A DNA stretch of 64,000 nucleotides from Callaeas wilsoni (Eukaryota; Chordata; Aves; Passeriformes; Callaeidae). Below, piece after piece: positions 49,490 through 62,264 of this stretch. The stretch's first letter is position 1; the number at the start of each line of letters is the position of its first letter. Position numbers and translations under genes: made by a program. The stretch is taken from positions 248,001-312,000 of the forward strand of contig VWPU01003052.1 in the NCBI GenBank assembly GCA_013398955.1, read 5' to 3'. The notes under the pieces were generated by a model, which had not been told where the DNA came from, did not search any database, and saw only the letters and a list, made by a program, of their open reading frames with translations.

Positions 49490-50015
49490 TACTTACCCTA
49501 GCAATTTGAGGTTTGATTTTGATCTGTTTTCCACTGAATGCCTCCAAATACTCCTTGAGAGTGTGGGGAAAGTTGCACAGGCTCTCAGTATCTCTATGTC
49601 TAACATGCACCAGGTTATCACACCATCTCTCAGTCTTCTGACAGCTGGGAGATTTCCTCTTGTCATCTAGCCCTCTTTGGCAGATTTAGACACAAGATTT
49701 TTGTTGCTAAAATGGCAATCATCAGGCTTTAACTCAATGTGCTGGTTTCCAAGGTTCCATATATCATTACAAGCCATCTTTTGATAGGGTTTGCCACAAT
49801 ATCTACATCAGCCCCAGCAAAAGAGTTCTCCTTGCTGTAATTCCACAAGAGATCAGTGATGGTCTGAAAGTCTTCATTTGAAATGATGAACTGTTTTACT
49901 ACACTATGAGTGCACAACACCAACTGCCAAGGAAACCCTGCATGAACTGCAATATCCACAACACCTTTTCCTTCAATCCCTAGAAAGTCAGCAGCTAGTT
50001 CGCTGTATCAAAATA
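49490..50015 (-). pseudogene. unrecognised coding-like island, minus strand, frame-broken
   Basis: Reading the minus strand, protein-like segments follow one another in different frames. The first (from about 50007) is open through GIEGKGVVDIAVHAGFPWQ to 49729, about 95 codons. The next, shifted by one base, reads CNDIWNLGNQHIELKPDD and continues. A third includes LKEYLEAFSGKQIKIKPQ and ends at a perfect GTAAGT donor at about 49496. Mixed amino-acid composition and successive frame changes suggest an eroded exon or retrocopy. I do not recognise the protein. A chance open frame in AT-rich DNA remains possible. Confidence 0.25.
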
Positions 50016-50019
50016 CACA

Positions 50020-53000
50020 TAGAAATCATTGTGCTCCTTCTCACTTGATATTTTTTGGCTTTATGCCAAAAGTAGAAATCACCAAGATATTACCATATTA
50101 GGGCTGAGGTTTTTGATGCAGTAAATTCTGACCTCAGGTGTGTGAGACCCCAGTGAGAGCCGAATCAAAATCATCTCTTCACCAGCCACTCCTTCAACCC
50201 ATGCAGATCATTGACTTAGACCAGTGGGTATCAGCATTGTATCAAGGCTTATTCAGTCCACTCATCATCCACATAATTCATTAATTTTATCCTTCCCTGC
50301 TGCCTTATCTCCATTTACTTCTCCTTCAAGAGCCTGCAAGGTGCTTCAATCCTACTGACTTATGAAGCCCTTCCTCCACTACACAAAGGTTTCAAAGTAT
50401 ATTCAGATTCTGTTTTAAAATGGCCATGTATTTTATGCTTCTGGTTTTTAAATTAAGCTTGTGCTCATAAACAGCTTAAGAAACATGGAAAATGCCTGAA
50501 CCTTCAGGCAGTCTGAAATAAGAAACAGGGCTGACCTAAGGACCTCTGTTTTAGGACTGGTATCACCTATGGTTGGTCTCCAAAAATTATGTTCTCAGTT
50601 CAGTCATCCAATAAAGCAATTTTTCTTGATTCTCCACCTAGTATATCTTACAGCATGACCTCCAAAGTGAGCAATACACAGATAAATGCAGCAATCATTG
50701 CAGGTATAATCTCCAGGTACCTGCTTTAACAGTACCTCAAAGACTATATTTAGTCATTGAAAAGTTTTATTGATCATATGGATCATCATGGTCCCTTTCT
50801 TTAGACATTTGATACATGTACATGTATCATGCTTGTCAGCATCACCACCGTGTGATAAACAAACGTTTTATTGCCAGAATTATGTGTTTATATCGCAAAT
50901 TTTCATTCCCTAGTCTGTCCTCCTTCATTCGTTATTCAAGCTTTTATACCCAAAGGGTCTGAGGGACCTATTTAATGAGCACAAATGGCACTGCATGTAA
51001 AAATGTCTGCTATTTCTCCTTTGGAAATACAAATGGCATACTAAGTTACAAAATAGTCACAATAATATTTATATAATTTATTGTCCTTTTTAGTGCCCCT
51101 TATCTGAGCATCCAAGTATTACGATGGCTTCCCAATATGACCAAAAAGAGGAGTTTCCTGTGTGGGGAGATTATCAGTGAATCAAAGTACATGATTTTTT
51201 TCAAACATCACCATCACAACTGTGTTTCTTTTTACCTCTAGCAGTGTTTGCCTGAGATTCCTCACCCTGCTGGCAGGTGTTGATCCAGCTGGGAAAGTGC
51301 AAAGTTTTTGCTGACTCAATAGTAAAGCCAGCTCATTATATCACTTAAGTATAAGAGAAATAAGGAGAAATCATGACAGCGAGAGTGATAAGGTTTGGGT
51401 AAGCATGTCCTGAGGGAACAAGGCACAAAGGAAACCAAATCCAAAGAAAAGGTCCAGGTTGTGGTTTCTTAGCAAATTCTTTCATTATGACCTTTGTGCT
51501 AATAGGCAAGGTTTATTCATTAAGAAAACCACTTGCCTGCTCCCAAACATGCATGAATATTTGTCAATATTCTTTTTAATAGCTGCTTTCTCTTTCATGT
51601 ATGTGTATCAGCCACTCATAATTCTTAGACAACATGTCTGCAGCCAGCTTTTGTGAACATGTTAATTAGAAAGCCTGTTCCAGCAGAGTTTCTGAGACGA
51701 GCAGCAAGCAGTACTGCTCATCCACCCCACCCCCACAGTGGGCACCCAAACAGCATGGCTTGTTCAACAGAAATCACACAGAGAAGAGAGACCAGGTAGA
51801 TTTGGAGGCTCAGAGCCATAATATAAAGCTATAAATTCTGCCTACATAGAGAGCTTAAGCACCACGCTGGCATTCAATGACAAACAGTGGTCTCAGATCT
51901 TGGATTTTATGGTTGCCTGGAGTATCAATAGTAGTTTGTTTCATAACATTGCAAAGAACTTATTTGGCCATAGCACATAAAAATACACCAAAGTGGAAGC
52001 AGAGAGCTAATTCATCCTCTACCTTCCAACAGGCAGAGAGGCAGCCTGCCACAGAATGCACTACTTTGAATTAACTTTCCTTAACTCAAGGTAATAATTT
52101 GGTTTGATAGATAAAATTTGGTATTATAAATTACCTGCTTCAGCACAATTGCTCTGCTAAGTGACTTCTTGGTTATTAACACAACAGCTAAAATCTTCTT
52201 GAGGTGAGGCAGTTCCATATTGAGTGGGTTGATACCAAGGAAATAAAACCCTGTAAAAAACTAAATAGCTAAATACTGTCTTGTGAAAATACTGGGAATA
52301 TAAGTGCTTGTGTGTAGGATTAAAGGTAGTACAGCTGTACTGAATACATTGCAGTTACTGTATATGTGCTTTGGGATAGAAGGAGTGGTTATACAACCTA
52401 AAGAAAGAAATGTGTAAATATTGCTTTAAGTAAGACAGTCATTCATAGTAAGGTAGGATATAAGCTTACTGGATCATGATTTTTTCATGGAAATTTCTCT
52501 TTAGGCTTTATAGAAGCCAGGGTAAGACATTTTTGATAGTCTCCCATTGATTGGAGACATCTATTGTACTAAAAGACTTCATACTTAGCTCACTGTTTAT
52601 GACTTTGATAGAATTATAAATAAAGCTCTATTTCAGACTATAAGTGGCATAATAAAAATAGGAAAGAAGGAGCAGGGAAGCCTCCTCCAAATTTCCAAGA
52701 AATAGTACCACACTACAAAGCTCTGCAGTTTGTTATAGAAAGGTCATGTTCCCAAAATAAAAAGCCCAAACCTGACCTAAAAGTACTGAACAGGATTGGA
52801 GAAATAAGTACAGTCCATTCAGAGACTGAAAATTTATGCTACTTTTTTATAGTCTTTGGTTGAACAATATAAGTTTTTCACAGAGTGGTATCCCGAGTAG
52901 ATCCTGCAGCTTGTTTTCAAATAAGATAGGCAGAGAAAGTTGGTGCTTTGCAGAGTTACCTTCATGACATCTGGGGAGAGGCTTCAGTAACTTCTGCTTT

Positions 53001-55430
53001 TTATTTCCCTTGGAACCTAGAAGGTGAGAGGGCATTGGTTATGTGGGGTATCATTAAAGTCATGTTGTTTGGAAATGGGCCTGCATTTCTTCCAATCTAC
53101 TTTTGAGAAAAAAATAAATGATGGAAATATATCGTGTCTGTGATTTAAGGTTTTCCTTCACCACTGCTGCTGACATCTGACCTCAGACACCCTTTCCAGC
53201 ACTTTTCTTCACTATCTCAATATCATTTTCACCTTCTCTTCCTGAATCCTTTCCACAACCTGAGGAGGAACCTGGCAGAAACCATTTTCACATCAGGGCT
53301 GTCATTCTAAAATCTGCACCTTCCTGGTCATCCATTTTTAAAAATAACTATTCTCATGAAAAATACAGTTATCAGAACTGCTCAAACATAACAGCATTTC
53401 TGTCCACTAATGTTTACTGTTTCACCCTCAATTAATTCTTGCATTTTTGTTGTCCTTAAAATTCAGTTAAATGAACACTCCCTTCTAAGAGTTTTTGAAA
53501 ACTCAAATCATTCATATATGTAGAAAGCTATCTGTTATCTCAAAGAGGCATAAATTCCCCTGAAATTTTCAAAGTTTAAGAAAGTTTAAAAATCACTTCA
53601 GGTATCAATTATTCTCTTTTACAGTTTTGTACACATTTCCTACACCTGTCACCGTGGCATACATAGCAGGAAAAGTCAAAACTCCCTATAAAAAATGTGA
53701 GTTCCTCTCCCTTTCACCAAAAAACTGCACTGAGAGACACATCTATTTTTCATTTGATTTTTGGTTAATTTTTTTTAAATATCTCTGAAAAAAATCACAT
53801 AGTTGGAAATTTTTATCCTCAGTAACAGCAGGTCTAAAATTTTTCCATTTGCATTGCTAAGAAGGTTTTCTGGGTCCAGTTAGAAATGGTTGATCAACAC
53901 TCATGCAGCCCATCAATATCTTTGTCATGAGAAACGCAAAGAATGCTTATGAGTGTGAAACAGTATTTTCTTTATACAATACAATATCTTCACGTAGATG
54001 CTTGAAATATGGTAAAATGAAAAGTGTGTGTCCCTCTTGCACATTCCCCCTCTCCACATCAGCATGGCAACACCAGGTTCATGAGAACAGTGGTTTAGGC
54101 TACAGCTGCTCAGGCTCAGAGTAATACCCCAAGCAAGTCTCACAAAGAACTTCTAGTGAAAAAATGCACTTCCACAAGTTTCACAAGTTGGGTTGGGTTT
54201 TTTTCCTCACTGGGACATTCTGAGAGGGTTTTTAGTGTTTTGGGATTTTTTTATGGAATCTGAGTTTCAAGAAGTGTTCTTAAACATAAAGAAAGCCCTA
54301 CTTCCACTTCTATAAGGGAGTCAGAAATTACGCAATGGTAGTGTGAGAAGAACCTCAACTTTTGCAGGGCATTTTTCATTTTATTAAGAATGTGAAAACT
54401 CTGAGTAAGAATAAGGACATTTTTGTCTGAAGCAATCTAAAATCATTAGTGAGTTTCAAACATGGAATTTTTTCCTAGAAATTAAGGCCGTGTCTATTTG
54501 TATTATTTGTTTGCCAGTTTATCTTGGTTTAGTTTGTTTATTTCAGATGGATTTCATTTGGCTAGGGGTTTTGATTTGATTTATTTTGATTTTCTCCTAG
54601 TTGTGCAGGTAAAGATTTTACTTGGACAGTGGTTGGTTGTTTTTTCTCTTCATGCCCATAACAATATTTTTTTCTTATGGTCATTTTCAGAAACAAAAGA
54701 AAAAAGAAGTCTTCAGATTCTGATTTACTATTGCCCCTACGACTTACCTGAGCACTTTTCCATGCACGTTCAGAAAGAAGGGAACCCTTACTTCTGGGTA
54801 CCTACTACATCCCCATTAATACAGAAATTCTCTAATACAATGACAGAAAAAAGAACTTTTCTTTTACTGAAATAAATGCTGGTTTTACGTAAAATAGACT
54901 ATAATTCAGAGTCTGTAATGTCTACTGAAAGGTTAGGCTCGTTACCATCCAAATAGGCTGAGCTAATAAAAATTATATTTGTTACAATCCAAATAGATTA
55001 ACCAGCCTTAAGGGCTTAGCTATGTATCACACTTTCCAATTTTCTTATAATTAAATTAACATAAAACAGACTTGACAAATAAATGACTGTATCAGAAACA
55101 GTTAAGCTCTATTTAACCAAAATAAGTGTTCTATTTACATGTACAGCAACCTGTGTCTATTTTGGGAGCTATAAGAAGCCTATCTAGTTAGCAAATCCTT
55201 GGGCACTTACAGTCTGCCACAGACTCTTAAGTATTGGTCCCAGCCTTTCAGTGAACCACATATATCCTAAAGGATAGATTTTGTGGTTTAACTTCTGCAC
55301 TCCCTGTTGGTTGTCTCCCATCAGATACCTCCTCCCTGTCACAACTAAGCAATGGCCTTGAAAGGATTCATATGAAGTCTTTAGCTTTATTCACTAGCTG
55401 GCCCTTTTGCCTACACTATTTCAATAGAAT
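50020..55430. other. unique AT-rich sequence, no gene recognised
   Basis: More than 5 kb without a supported exon or named repeat. A 16-base near-duplicate GTTACCATCCAAATAG / GTTACAATCCAAATAG occurs at 54941 and 54981. The open frame of 125 codons at 54498-54875 has no recognisable features. Confidence 0.5.
54941..54996. repeat. 16-base direct repeat, 40-base spacing
   Basis: The two copies differ at one base (C versus A). Confidence 0.8.
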
Positions 55431-55435
55431 TACTT

Positions 55436-55960
55436 ACAGAATCATAGAATCATTTCAATTGGAAAAGACCTTTGAGATCATCAAGTCCAACCACTAACCT
55501 ATCACTGCCAAGTCCACCACTAAACCATGTTCCCAACTGCCACATCTGCACATCTTTTAAATACCCCCAGGGTTGGTGACCTAGCTACTTCTCCAGGTGA
55601 CCTGTTCCAATGCCTGACAACCCTTTCAGGGAAGAAATATTTCCTAATATCCTATCTAAACCTTCCCTAGTGAAACTTGCAGTCATTTACTCTCATGCTA
55701 TCACTTGTCACTTGACAGAAGAGTCTGACCCCCACCTGGCTATACACCCTCCTTTCAGGCAACTGTAGAGAGCAATAAGGTCTCCCCTTGAGCCTCCCTC
55801 TTAAGAGGCCAAATAAGCCCAGAGAAGAGGGGTTTTATGAAACCAAGCACACGTGTAAGTCTTTTCAGGATAGTGGTTTTAGTCTCTTCACCACATTTTC
55901 CCCACCCGTACATACATCTGTTGCACACGTATCTAAGCTGAAATAAGGTCTCAGGTAGCA
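55436..55960 (-). mobile_element. CR1 LINE 3' fragment, minus strand
   Basis: This is the best-preserved CR1 of the window. The + strand begins with AGAATCATAGAATCATTTCA, then TTGGAAAAGACCTTTGAGAT, CAAGTCCACCACTAAACCATG, CATCTTTTAAATACCCCCAG, CCTGTTCCAATGCCTGACAA and TAAGGTCTCCCC. Similarity weakens after about 55830. The low-coordinate side is the 3' end with the tandem octamer, and the 5' side is truncated. The antisense frame at 55755-55961 lies within it. Confidence 0.93.
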
Positions 55961-55964
55961 TGCC

Positions 55965-57035
55965 TTGGATGAAAACAGGGGATTCTTTAATAGTTTTAGC
56001 AGTTCATTAATGAAGGCTGCATAGTTTACTCAGCAGCACCGACCTTCCTAAAAACACTGTGGCTGTCCATAAACTATGTCTCTATGTGTTAGCTTTCTCA
56101 CCTTCTTTTCCTTCTCTTCCATTCAACTGTAAATCTTGAAACCGTAATACTCAGAAAGTTCATTTTCACCATGCCTCCAACTTACCTCTACAAAGAAAGA
56201 ATGAGATGAAAATAACACTCCAGCTTATAGCCTCCTCTGTGGCTGCCCCTTTGGATGAGACCACAGGCATAACCTTAGTGGTTGGCAAGAACACAAATAT
56301 GAGCTGATAGGTCAAGATGGTAATTTTCTCTCTTGTTCCATGTGGCAGAGTGTTTGGATGCACGGCTGGGGAAGGCTTTCCCTTGAGAAGTGCTATTTGA
56401 AAGACTTTCACAAAACTTTTGTTTCCCTTTCTGCTGTGGGTATTAAGAACCTAGTATGACCTGGCATCAAAGAAAAAAATTACAGAGACCATACCAGGTG
56501 TCTGCTATATAAGGTGTGTTGGATGTGGTCAAGACCTTTTTGTGTCATACTGTCACACACCAAGTGAAATAAATTAAATTGATGTGTAACCTGGTTTCTT
56601 GAAAGCCCTGAAACTCTATCTGTTATGCTGCAATATGTGTGGGGTTTGGCAAACGGTAAAGAGAATAGTTTCCACTTTCCATAAAGCCATGCAAAATCCA
56701 CTTAAGTTTCTTAGGGTTTTGTACTATAATTAACCATTCTGAGAGTGCTATTGTCTGAGGACTATGCCTTTAAGCCCCTTCTCCTCCCTGTAGGAACTCA
56801 CTCAGAGCAGAGGAGTGCAAATGGAGTTGAGATCAGCAAGCTGGATACTTACATGCTTTTTTTGCTAACATTTTTCTGGTGCCTTAATTTTACGAACAAT
56901 GGGCTGCCTATTGCAGAAATGATCAGTATTGCACCTCAGGTATTCTCCCTAAATTACAACTGTGCTGCCTGGATCTAAGCTATAAATATCAATGTATATT
57001 GCAGAAGTTTGCTTTAAAAAGAAAGGAAAAGATAA
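55965..57035. other. unique sequence, no gene recognised
   Basis: No exon or repeat was supported on either strand. Confidence 0.5.
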
Positions 57036-57039
57036 ATGG

Positions 57040-57320
57040 ATACTATTTTTAAATGCAGCCCTAGAATCAGGTGGCTTCATGCTGTTTTTATAAGGAGCTG
57101 AGTGGCACTGGCTGAGAAGGAGGTCGAAGCAGCAGCAGCATAACCTCCTCTCGCTGCAGCCAGCCAGATAATCAGGAACTTGTGCTCCAACGGGTGGGAG
57201 GGGAACGAGGTGATGATTATTGTTTTACCTTAGGCTTCCTCTGGGGAATTAACCGAGCTTTTGAAATTCAGTTCTCCAGAGTGTAGTTTTCATGGCCTTC
57301 CCTTGTGCAGGCTCATAATA
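57040..57320 (+). promoter_or_regulatory. candidate TATA promoter / first-exon-like block
   Basis: A GC-richer island stands out from AT-rich flanks. TATAAGG lies at 57089-57095, preceded by a T-run, and about 30 bases downstream begins GTCGAAGCAGCAGCAGCATA with a CTCTCGCTGCAGCCAGCC block. That spacing fits a TATA box and start site. No open reading frame of note or confirmed splice donor follows, so a non-coding transcript start or an enhancer is as likely as a gene promoter. Confidence 0.25.
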
Positions 57321-57324
57321 GCCC

Positions 57325-60190
57325 TTTGACATGGCTCCTGCAATGGCCAATAGCAAGAAAGAGGGACAGAGCTGTTCAGAGGGAAAGGAGACTGGATGAC
57401 TCTGACAAAACTCACTGTTCTGCAAGCCTTGGGTAGCCCAGGATCAGTCTGGAGCAGAGAAGAGACTTGGTCCTGTGAGAAGAAGTGTTGATAGCATCTT
57501 TCCTAAGGTTTCCTAAACTAAGACTGAAGATGTGTTTTTCATCCTTTTTCTCTTCACTATATGTAAGCTGATGTGTGCCACTGTGGGAATTGGTTTGGGA
57601 TCTAAACCATAGACGATTCAGAGCAACTGGCAGCTTAGGACACTGGCAGCGAGGGATGTTTCAATATGGACCTCTTGGATGTTTTATAACATTCATTTTT
57701 GTTTGCCAGTATGGGATTTACAAGGCATGGAAAAGAAAAAAAAGAAAAAAAAGAAAAAAAAGGAATGGTGAGAAACCGTGAAGCAATATATCTTTTGTTA
57801 TTCTGCAAACTGAAAGACATTGCAAACAGTTAACTCTTTATGACCTATTACACACTGTTTCCCTTACATGCTACCCATCACCTCCCTCTAAATATGCCAG
57901 GTTCTCCACCTTCCCCTTTGGTGACTCCCAACAGTATCTGGGTTAAAAACAGAGCAATAGAGTATACACAAACTCAGAGCTGCTCCATAGCTGTGCTTTG
58001 ACTTCTGAGGTATTCGCTATGTTTCCTCTTCCTCAGCTTTACGTATTAAAGCTTATTTTTAACTAACGCTGTGATCCTAAGCTTCTTCACAGCCTCAACT
58101 AAGCTGTGTGATTCATGTTTCAAAGCCTAATATTTTAGCCTCAAAAGTAGGATGAAATACTGTCATTTGAGTTTTTTAATGACTATGGACTTGTACATGC
58201 TTTTTCAGCCTTTCCTCAAAGGCTCCAAATTAGAATAAAACTAATTTCCACAGCACATGTAAGCCAATAAAAAGAGTATAGCAGGAGGAGGATATGGAGC
58301 TGGAAGAGAATAGCATGGTACTGGGATTTGAGCTGAGTTTGTAGTGTATAATGATAAATTATGTACAAATATTATTGCTATTATTATGTAGTAGTATTAT
58401 TCTGTGCCAGCACTCTGCTGGTATGTCAGTCCTGAATGCAAAATTCTTCTGGTTTTCCTTCCCTTTCCAGTCTGAATAAAGGGGCTTATTTTGTGCAAGT
58501 TTTGCCCCAGGGTTTCCCTTCTCTGACTGGCAGATGAATATATGGTTATAGCCTTCCTCTCTGAGCCTGTGGAGCCACCCAGCTTCTCTGCTGTGATGCT
58601 TTCTGTAGCATAATACTCATGTGGAGCTTTACAACAGAGAAGACAAGTGGTCATGGAAGCTTAGCTGGTAATCCAAAGCCCCTTGAAACCAAAGGGCATC
58701 CTCCCTTTGGCCTCAGTGTGCTGCCAATGGGCTGCTAAATTCTACTCTGGGACATAGATCAGAAGAAAAATGACCTGTGAGAAATTTAAGGAGGATGCAA
58801 GAAGGGAGTAAATCGGTCAGAGAACCTGAAATAAAAGGAAAAAAGGAAAGTGGGAATGAGAGATTATATTTAATAATAAAAGTCCTTGGGGAACAAAACG
58901 CAGTAAGCACTAACAGCAAGAGAAAGGAGGTGATCCTGCAGTTAGGATTTGTGAAAGGGTTGGCAACCAACACAATATCATCTCTGTAAAGGAATGCAGA
59001 TGAGACCTTTTCTGCATAAACCTGGAGGCATAAAAATGAAAAGTATTCCAGACTTCCTGAGGTAAATTGGAGATTCAATCTGAGGCATCCCTTCCTGTGG
59101 ATTTCTCTTTCTGTTCTTGTCTTTTTGGCACAAATACGGACTTGCCTAATTACCTACCTCAGCACGGGCAGAGTTCAAGAGAGAGGTCTTGTTGCTCAGT
59201 CTCTTATCTCCAAGAGCCTGAATAATCAAATTTTTGACGATACAGCAGGTAAAGAACAAGAAGCTACGGTGTTGGGCAGCTATTTTTTCATGGACTGTCC
59301 CAAGAAAAGAAATACCACAGCCAAAAGAGTGGTAAAGAGCTGCTGTAGTCATTTAGTCATTTGACTCAACCTTTTTATAAACAGCTCTAGAAAAACAGAG
59401 TATCTCTCTTCAGAAATGACATCTAAAGTGCATATATAGCCCCAGACATTTGATTTGCAGAGGATGTCCCTTCGGAGTTCAAGGAACAAATACACACAAT
59501 CCTCTCTCACTTGGAGAACACAGGCAGTTCCTCGAGTTCTGCCAGAGCCATTCCTCTGATGTAACTGTGGTCTGCAAACCCACCAAGCCACATATTGCAT
59601 GATTCTGGGGTGGCTGTAGGCAAAATCTGAGTATTTCCAGACTGAGTTGGTCATCAGGTTTCAATGATCACGAATTGAATCATGAGCACTTTTATACACA
59701 GAGACATTAAGGTCACAGTCACCTTTTTTTTTGGCAGTATAGCATGCTTTCTTAACATCTAAATATCTTTCTTTGCTGTATTATAAAAAGATGGAAGTCA
59801 CGGTTGATGAAGGATGAAAACATCTAGAATGTATTTTTTTTTTCCAATTGCATGAAAACATACGGATATCTTGGTTACAAGAAAAGAAAAAGTCATGTGA
59901 ATTATTTACCATGAGAAATACAAAGACTAACACTGAATAAAAATAATAAGTGCTATTCAAATGCAATAGAAGCCAGTAGAAGGCGGGTACTTGCATTTAA
60001 AAACTTATTGTACTCATGGCTTCATTTATTTTGGTGGTAGTAGAATGTAAAGAACAAAATAAATTAGAACCAAAAATGGAAAAGATGGGATTAATATACA
60101 GTATGCTGTGAATGATTTGTTTCTTTTCCCACAATGCCCCTCTCCAGCTTATCTGAACACTTAGCTATGTTTATTTCCATAAAGAATGCA
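57325..60190. other. unique sequence, no gene recognised
   Basis: Contains the A-rich period-9 run at 57731. No exon was supported. The 121-codon minus frame at 58713-59078 overlaps a + strand frame and carries no recognised domain. Confidence 0.5.
57731..57762. repeat. (AAAAAAAAG)3 short tandem repeat
   Basis: Period 9, three units after a partial first unit. Confidence 0.9.
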
Positions 60191-60194
60191 TTTT

Positions 60195-60680
60195 ATTACG
60201 AAGGAAGCTAGCATGTGCTTTTTAAAATAAGGCAAAAACTTTATTAAAATTCAAAAGAAAAGTAAACAGAGATGATTTGGGAAGCTTTATTCATTTATTT
60301 GGGCAAACACTGCTAAAAACATTTAGGTGCACTGCATGTTTAAAAAGTAATAAATAGCTATTGTGCTTACTTCATAAACTTGTCAGAGTGTCTTCATTTT
60401 ATTTTCCTGAACAAACTGAATTTCTGTACTGCTCATCCACAGCCAGTTAATAAATACATCACCCTAAAAAGTGCTGTGGTATTAAATTTACAGCAGATAA
60501 AATATGGATGAAGTTGCTGTGCTTCAGGTACGTCAACTGTGATTTAATATCTCTGACTACCCTTATGAGGAGTAAAAGATTACTCGGCTGCTCCAACAGC
60601 AAGATACTGACCTTTGCTCCCAAGTAACAGCCACTCAGCAAATAGTACCAAATGAAGAAGTAGAATAACATATAGATTTG
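60195..60680. promoter_or_regulatory. candidate conserved non-coding element
   Basis: Contains AAGCTTTATTCATTTATTTGGGCAAACACTG, which has forkhead- and homeodomain-like words, then CAGTTAATAAATACATCACC and balanced unique sequence to 60680. No repeat or coding signal. Assigned only from texture. Confidence 0.18.
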
Positions 60681-60684
60681 CCAT

Positions 60685-61975
60685 AAGAAAAAATTGATCT
60701 ATACCCATATATCAAATCTGCTGATCAGAGCTCTGCAGAAAAAGTACCTCATAATCTTTAGCATGGAATTGCAAAAACTTTTGGTGAAAAGTATGGGGTT
60801 TATTTTAAAGTAAAAGATTTCTTGGGGTAAAAGTGTTCTATATCTGTATGTGTGGTTTGTGAAGAGTGTCACACATATATCAAGTTATACATATGCCACC
60901 TTGACACATCTTCCAATATAGAAGCATCAACAGATCTATTAGATCACCAGCTAGTGATCTAGCAATCATTCTCATTCCCATTTTCTATTTTTTCTTTTAA
61001 TTCTTTGAAAGAATGGAGAAAAGCATAACATTGTCTCTGTAATGAAATTCCTCTGGGAAAACTCATAAAAGTCTGATTTAATTTGTATCTTTTAAAAAGT
61101 TATATCTAAAGGTGATAAAAACACCAGAAAGAAATGTTTGTTAGCAAAGAAAATAAATTCTTCTGATTTACATTTTGCCTTCAAAAAAAAGGTGGGTGAG
61201 TGAAAGGGTGCTGCTCTGCACTTCAAAGCAAAAGCAAATGAAAAATTTTCAACAACAAAGCCAAAATATGAAACAGACAAATCACTCTGCTGAGTACTTT
61301 TTAACCTACCGTGGCACATGCTAGCAAAGCAACTGCTGTATATATAATAAGTATTGAAAAGGTAATCTTTAAATGTGAAAGAAAAATAAGAAAACTTCCT
61401 TAATTAGTGCTCATTAGTTCTACTTAAGGAGGTAGAATTTGATTTACAATGGTAAAATCAGTATATTTATATAAGTATTAGACTTGCACGGGTGAGATTT
61501 TCTCAAGCCATTTAAAATTTAAAAAAATCTTCATTCTGTAACACCCGTAATTGTCACATGATCTAATAATATTTGTGCTTTATAGTCTGACAGTTAGGTA
61601 CATATGATAACTTGATATCATAAGTAATTCCTGAATCCAGTGTTTTTGTTTCCACATAAATGAAAGCCTTGTTCAGCTCCCATTTCTGTGCAAGCTATTG
61701 TTTTTAATAGGCAGTGGTTTTCTTCCTGAAGAGCTGATTAGATTAACATGTCCAAAAAAATAACATGATATTTGTCTCAAATATCTGCTGTGGTTTTATT
61801 GCAAATGATAACCCATGATGCCTAAAGATTATCAATGTTTTTTTGTGAAAGTTGGATTTATTTCCAACTGAGACGTAGAAAATAATTTGATTTAAAAATG
61901 TGGAAGTGGCCACATTTGTTTCAAGACTTTGTTTGGGGTTTTCCTTTCAGTTAAACACCTTTTGCTATTAAGATG
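60685..61975. other. unique AT-rich sequence, no gene recognised
   Basis: Nothing diagnostic was seen on either strand. Confidence 0.5.
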
Positions 61976-61979
61976 CAGT

Positions 61980-62260
61980 GGCTTGGTCAAACAGGAATGT
62001 GCATCCTGCCCATCCTAGCCCAGATGTTACTCATTCACACAGACGTCAGCCCATAAACCTTTCTAAACAAGTGCTTTCTCCACTCTGATTGCACAAGGGA
62101 TTTGGTTGGGCGAGATGACATTTTCGTGAGTGACAGATGCTCATGCTGCAGCAGTACCATGGACACTCGTAATGTCCTTGCAGTGCAGCTGCTCCTTGAG
62201 GATTTTATACGGTTTTCTTTGTCTTTGTAATAATAAAGAAAAAAAAATATTTTGCTCTTT
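61980..62260. promoter_or_regulatory. candidate conserved non-coding element
   Basis: A GC-balanced, non-repetitive block with CACAGACGTCAGCCCATAAACC (a CRE-like ACGTCA next to an ATAAA homeobox-type word) and GAGTGACAGATGCTCATGCTGCAGCAG. No coding frame covers it convincingly. Confidence 0.18.
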
Positions 62261-62264
62261 AAAC

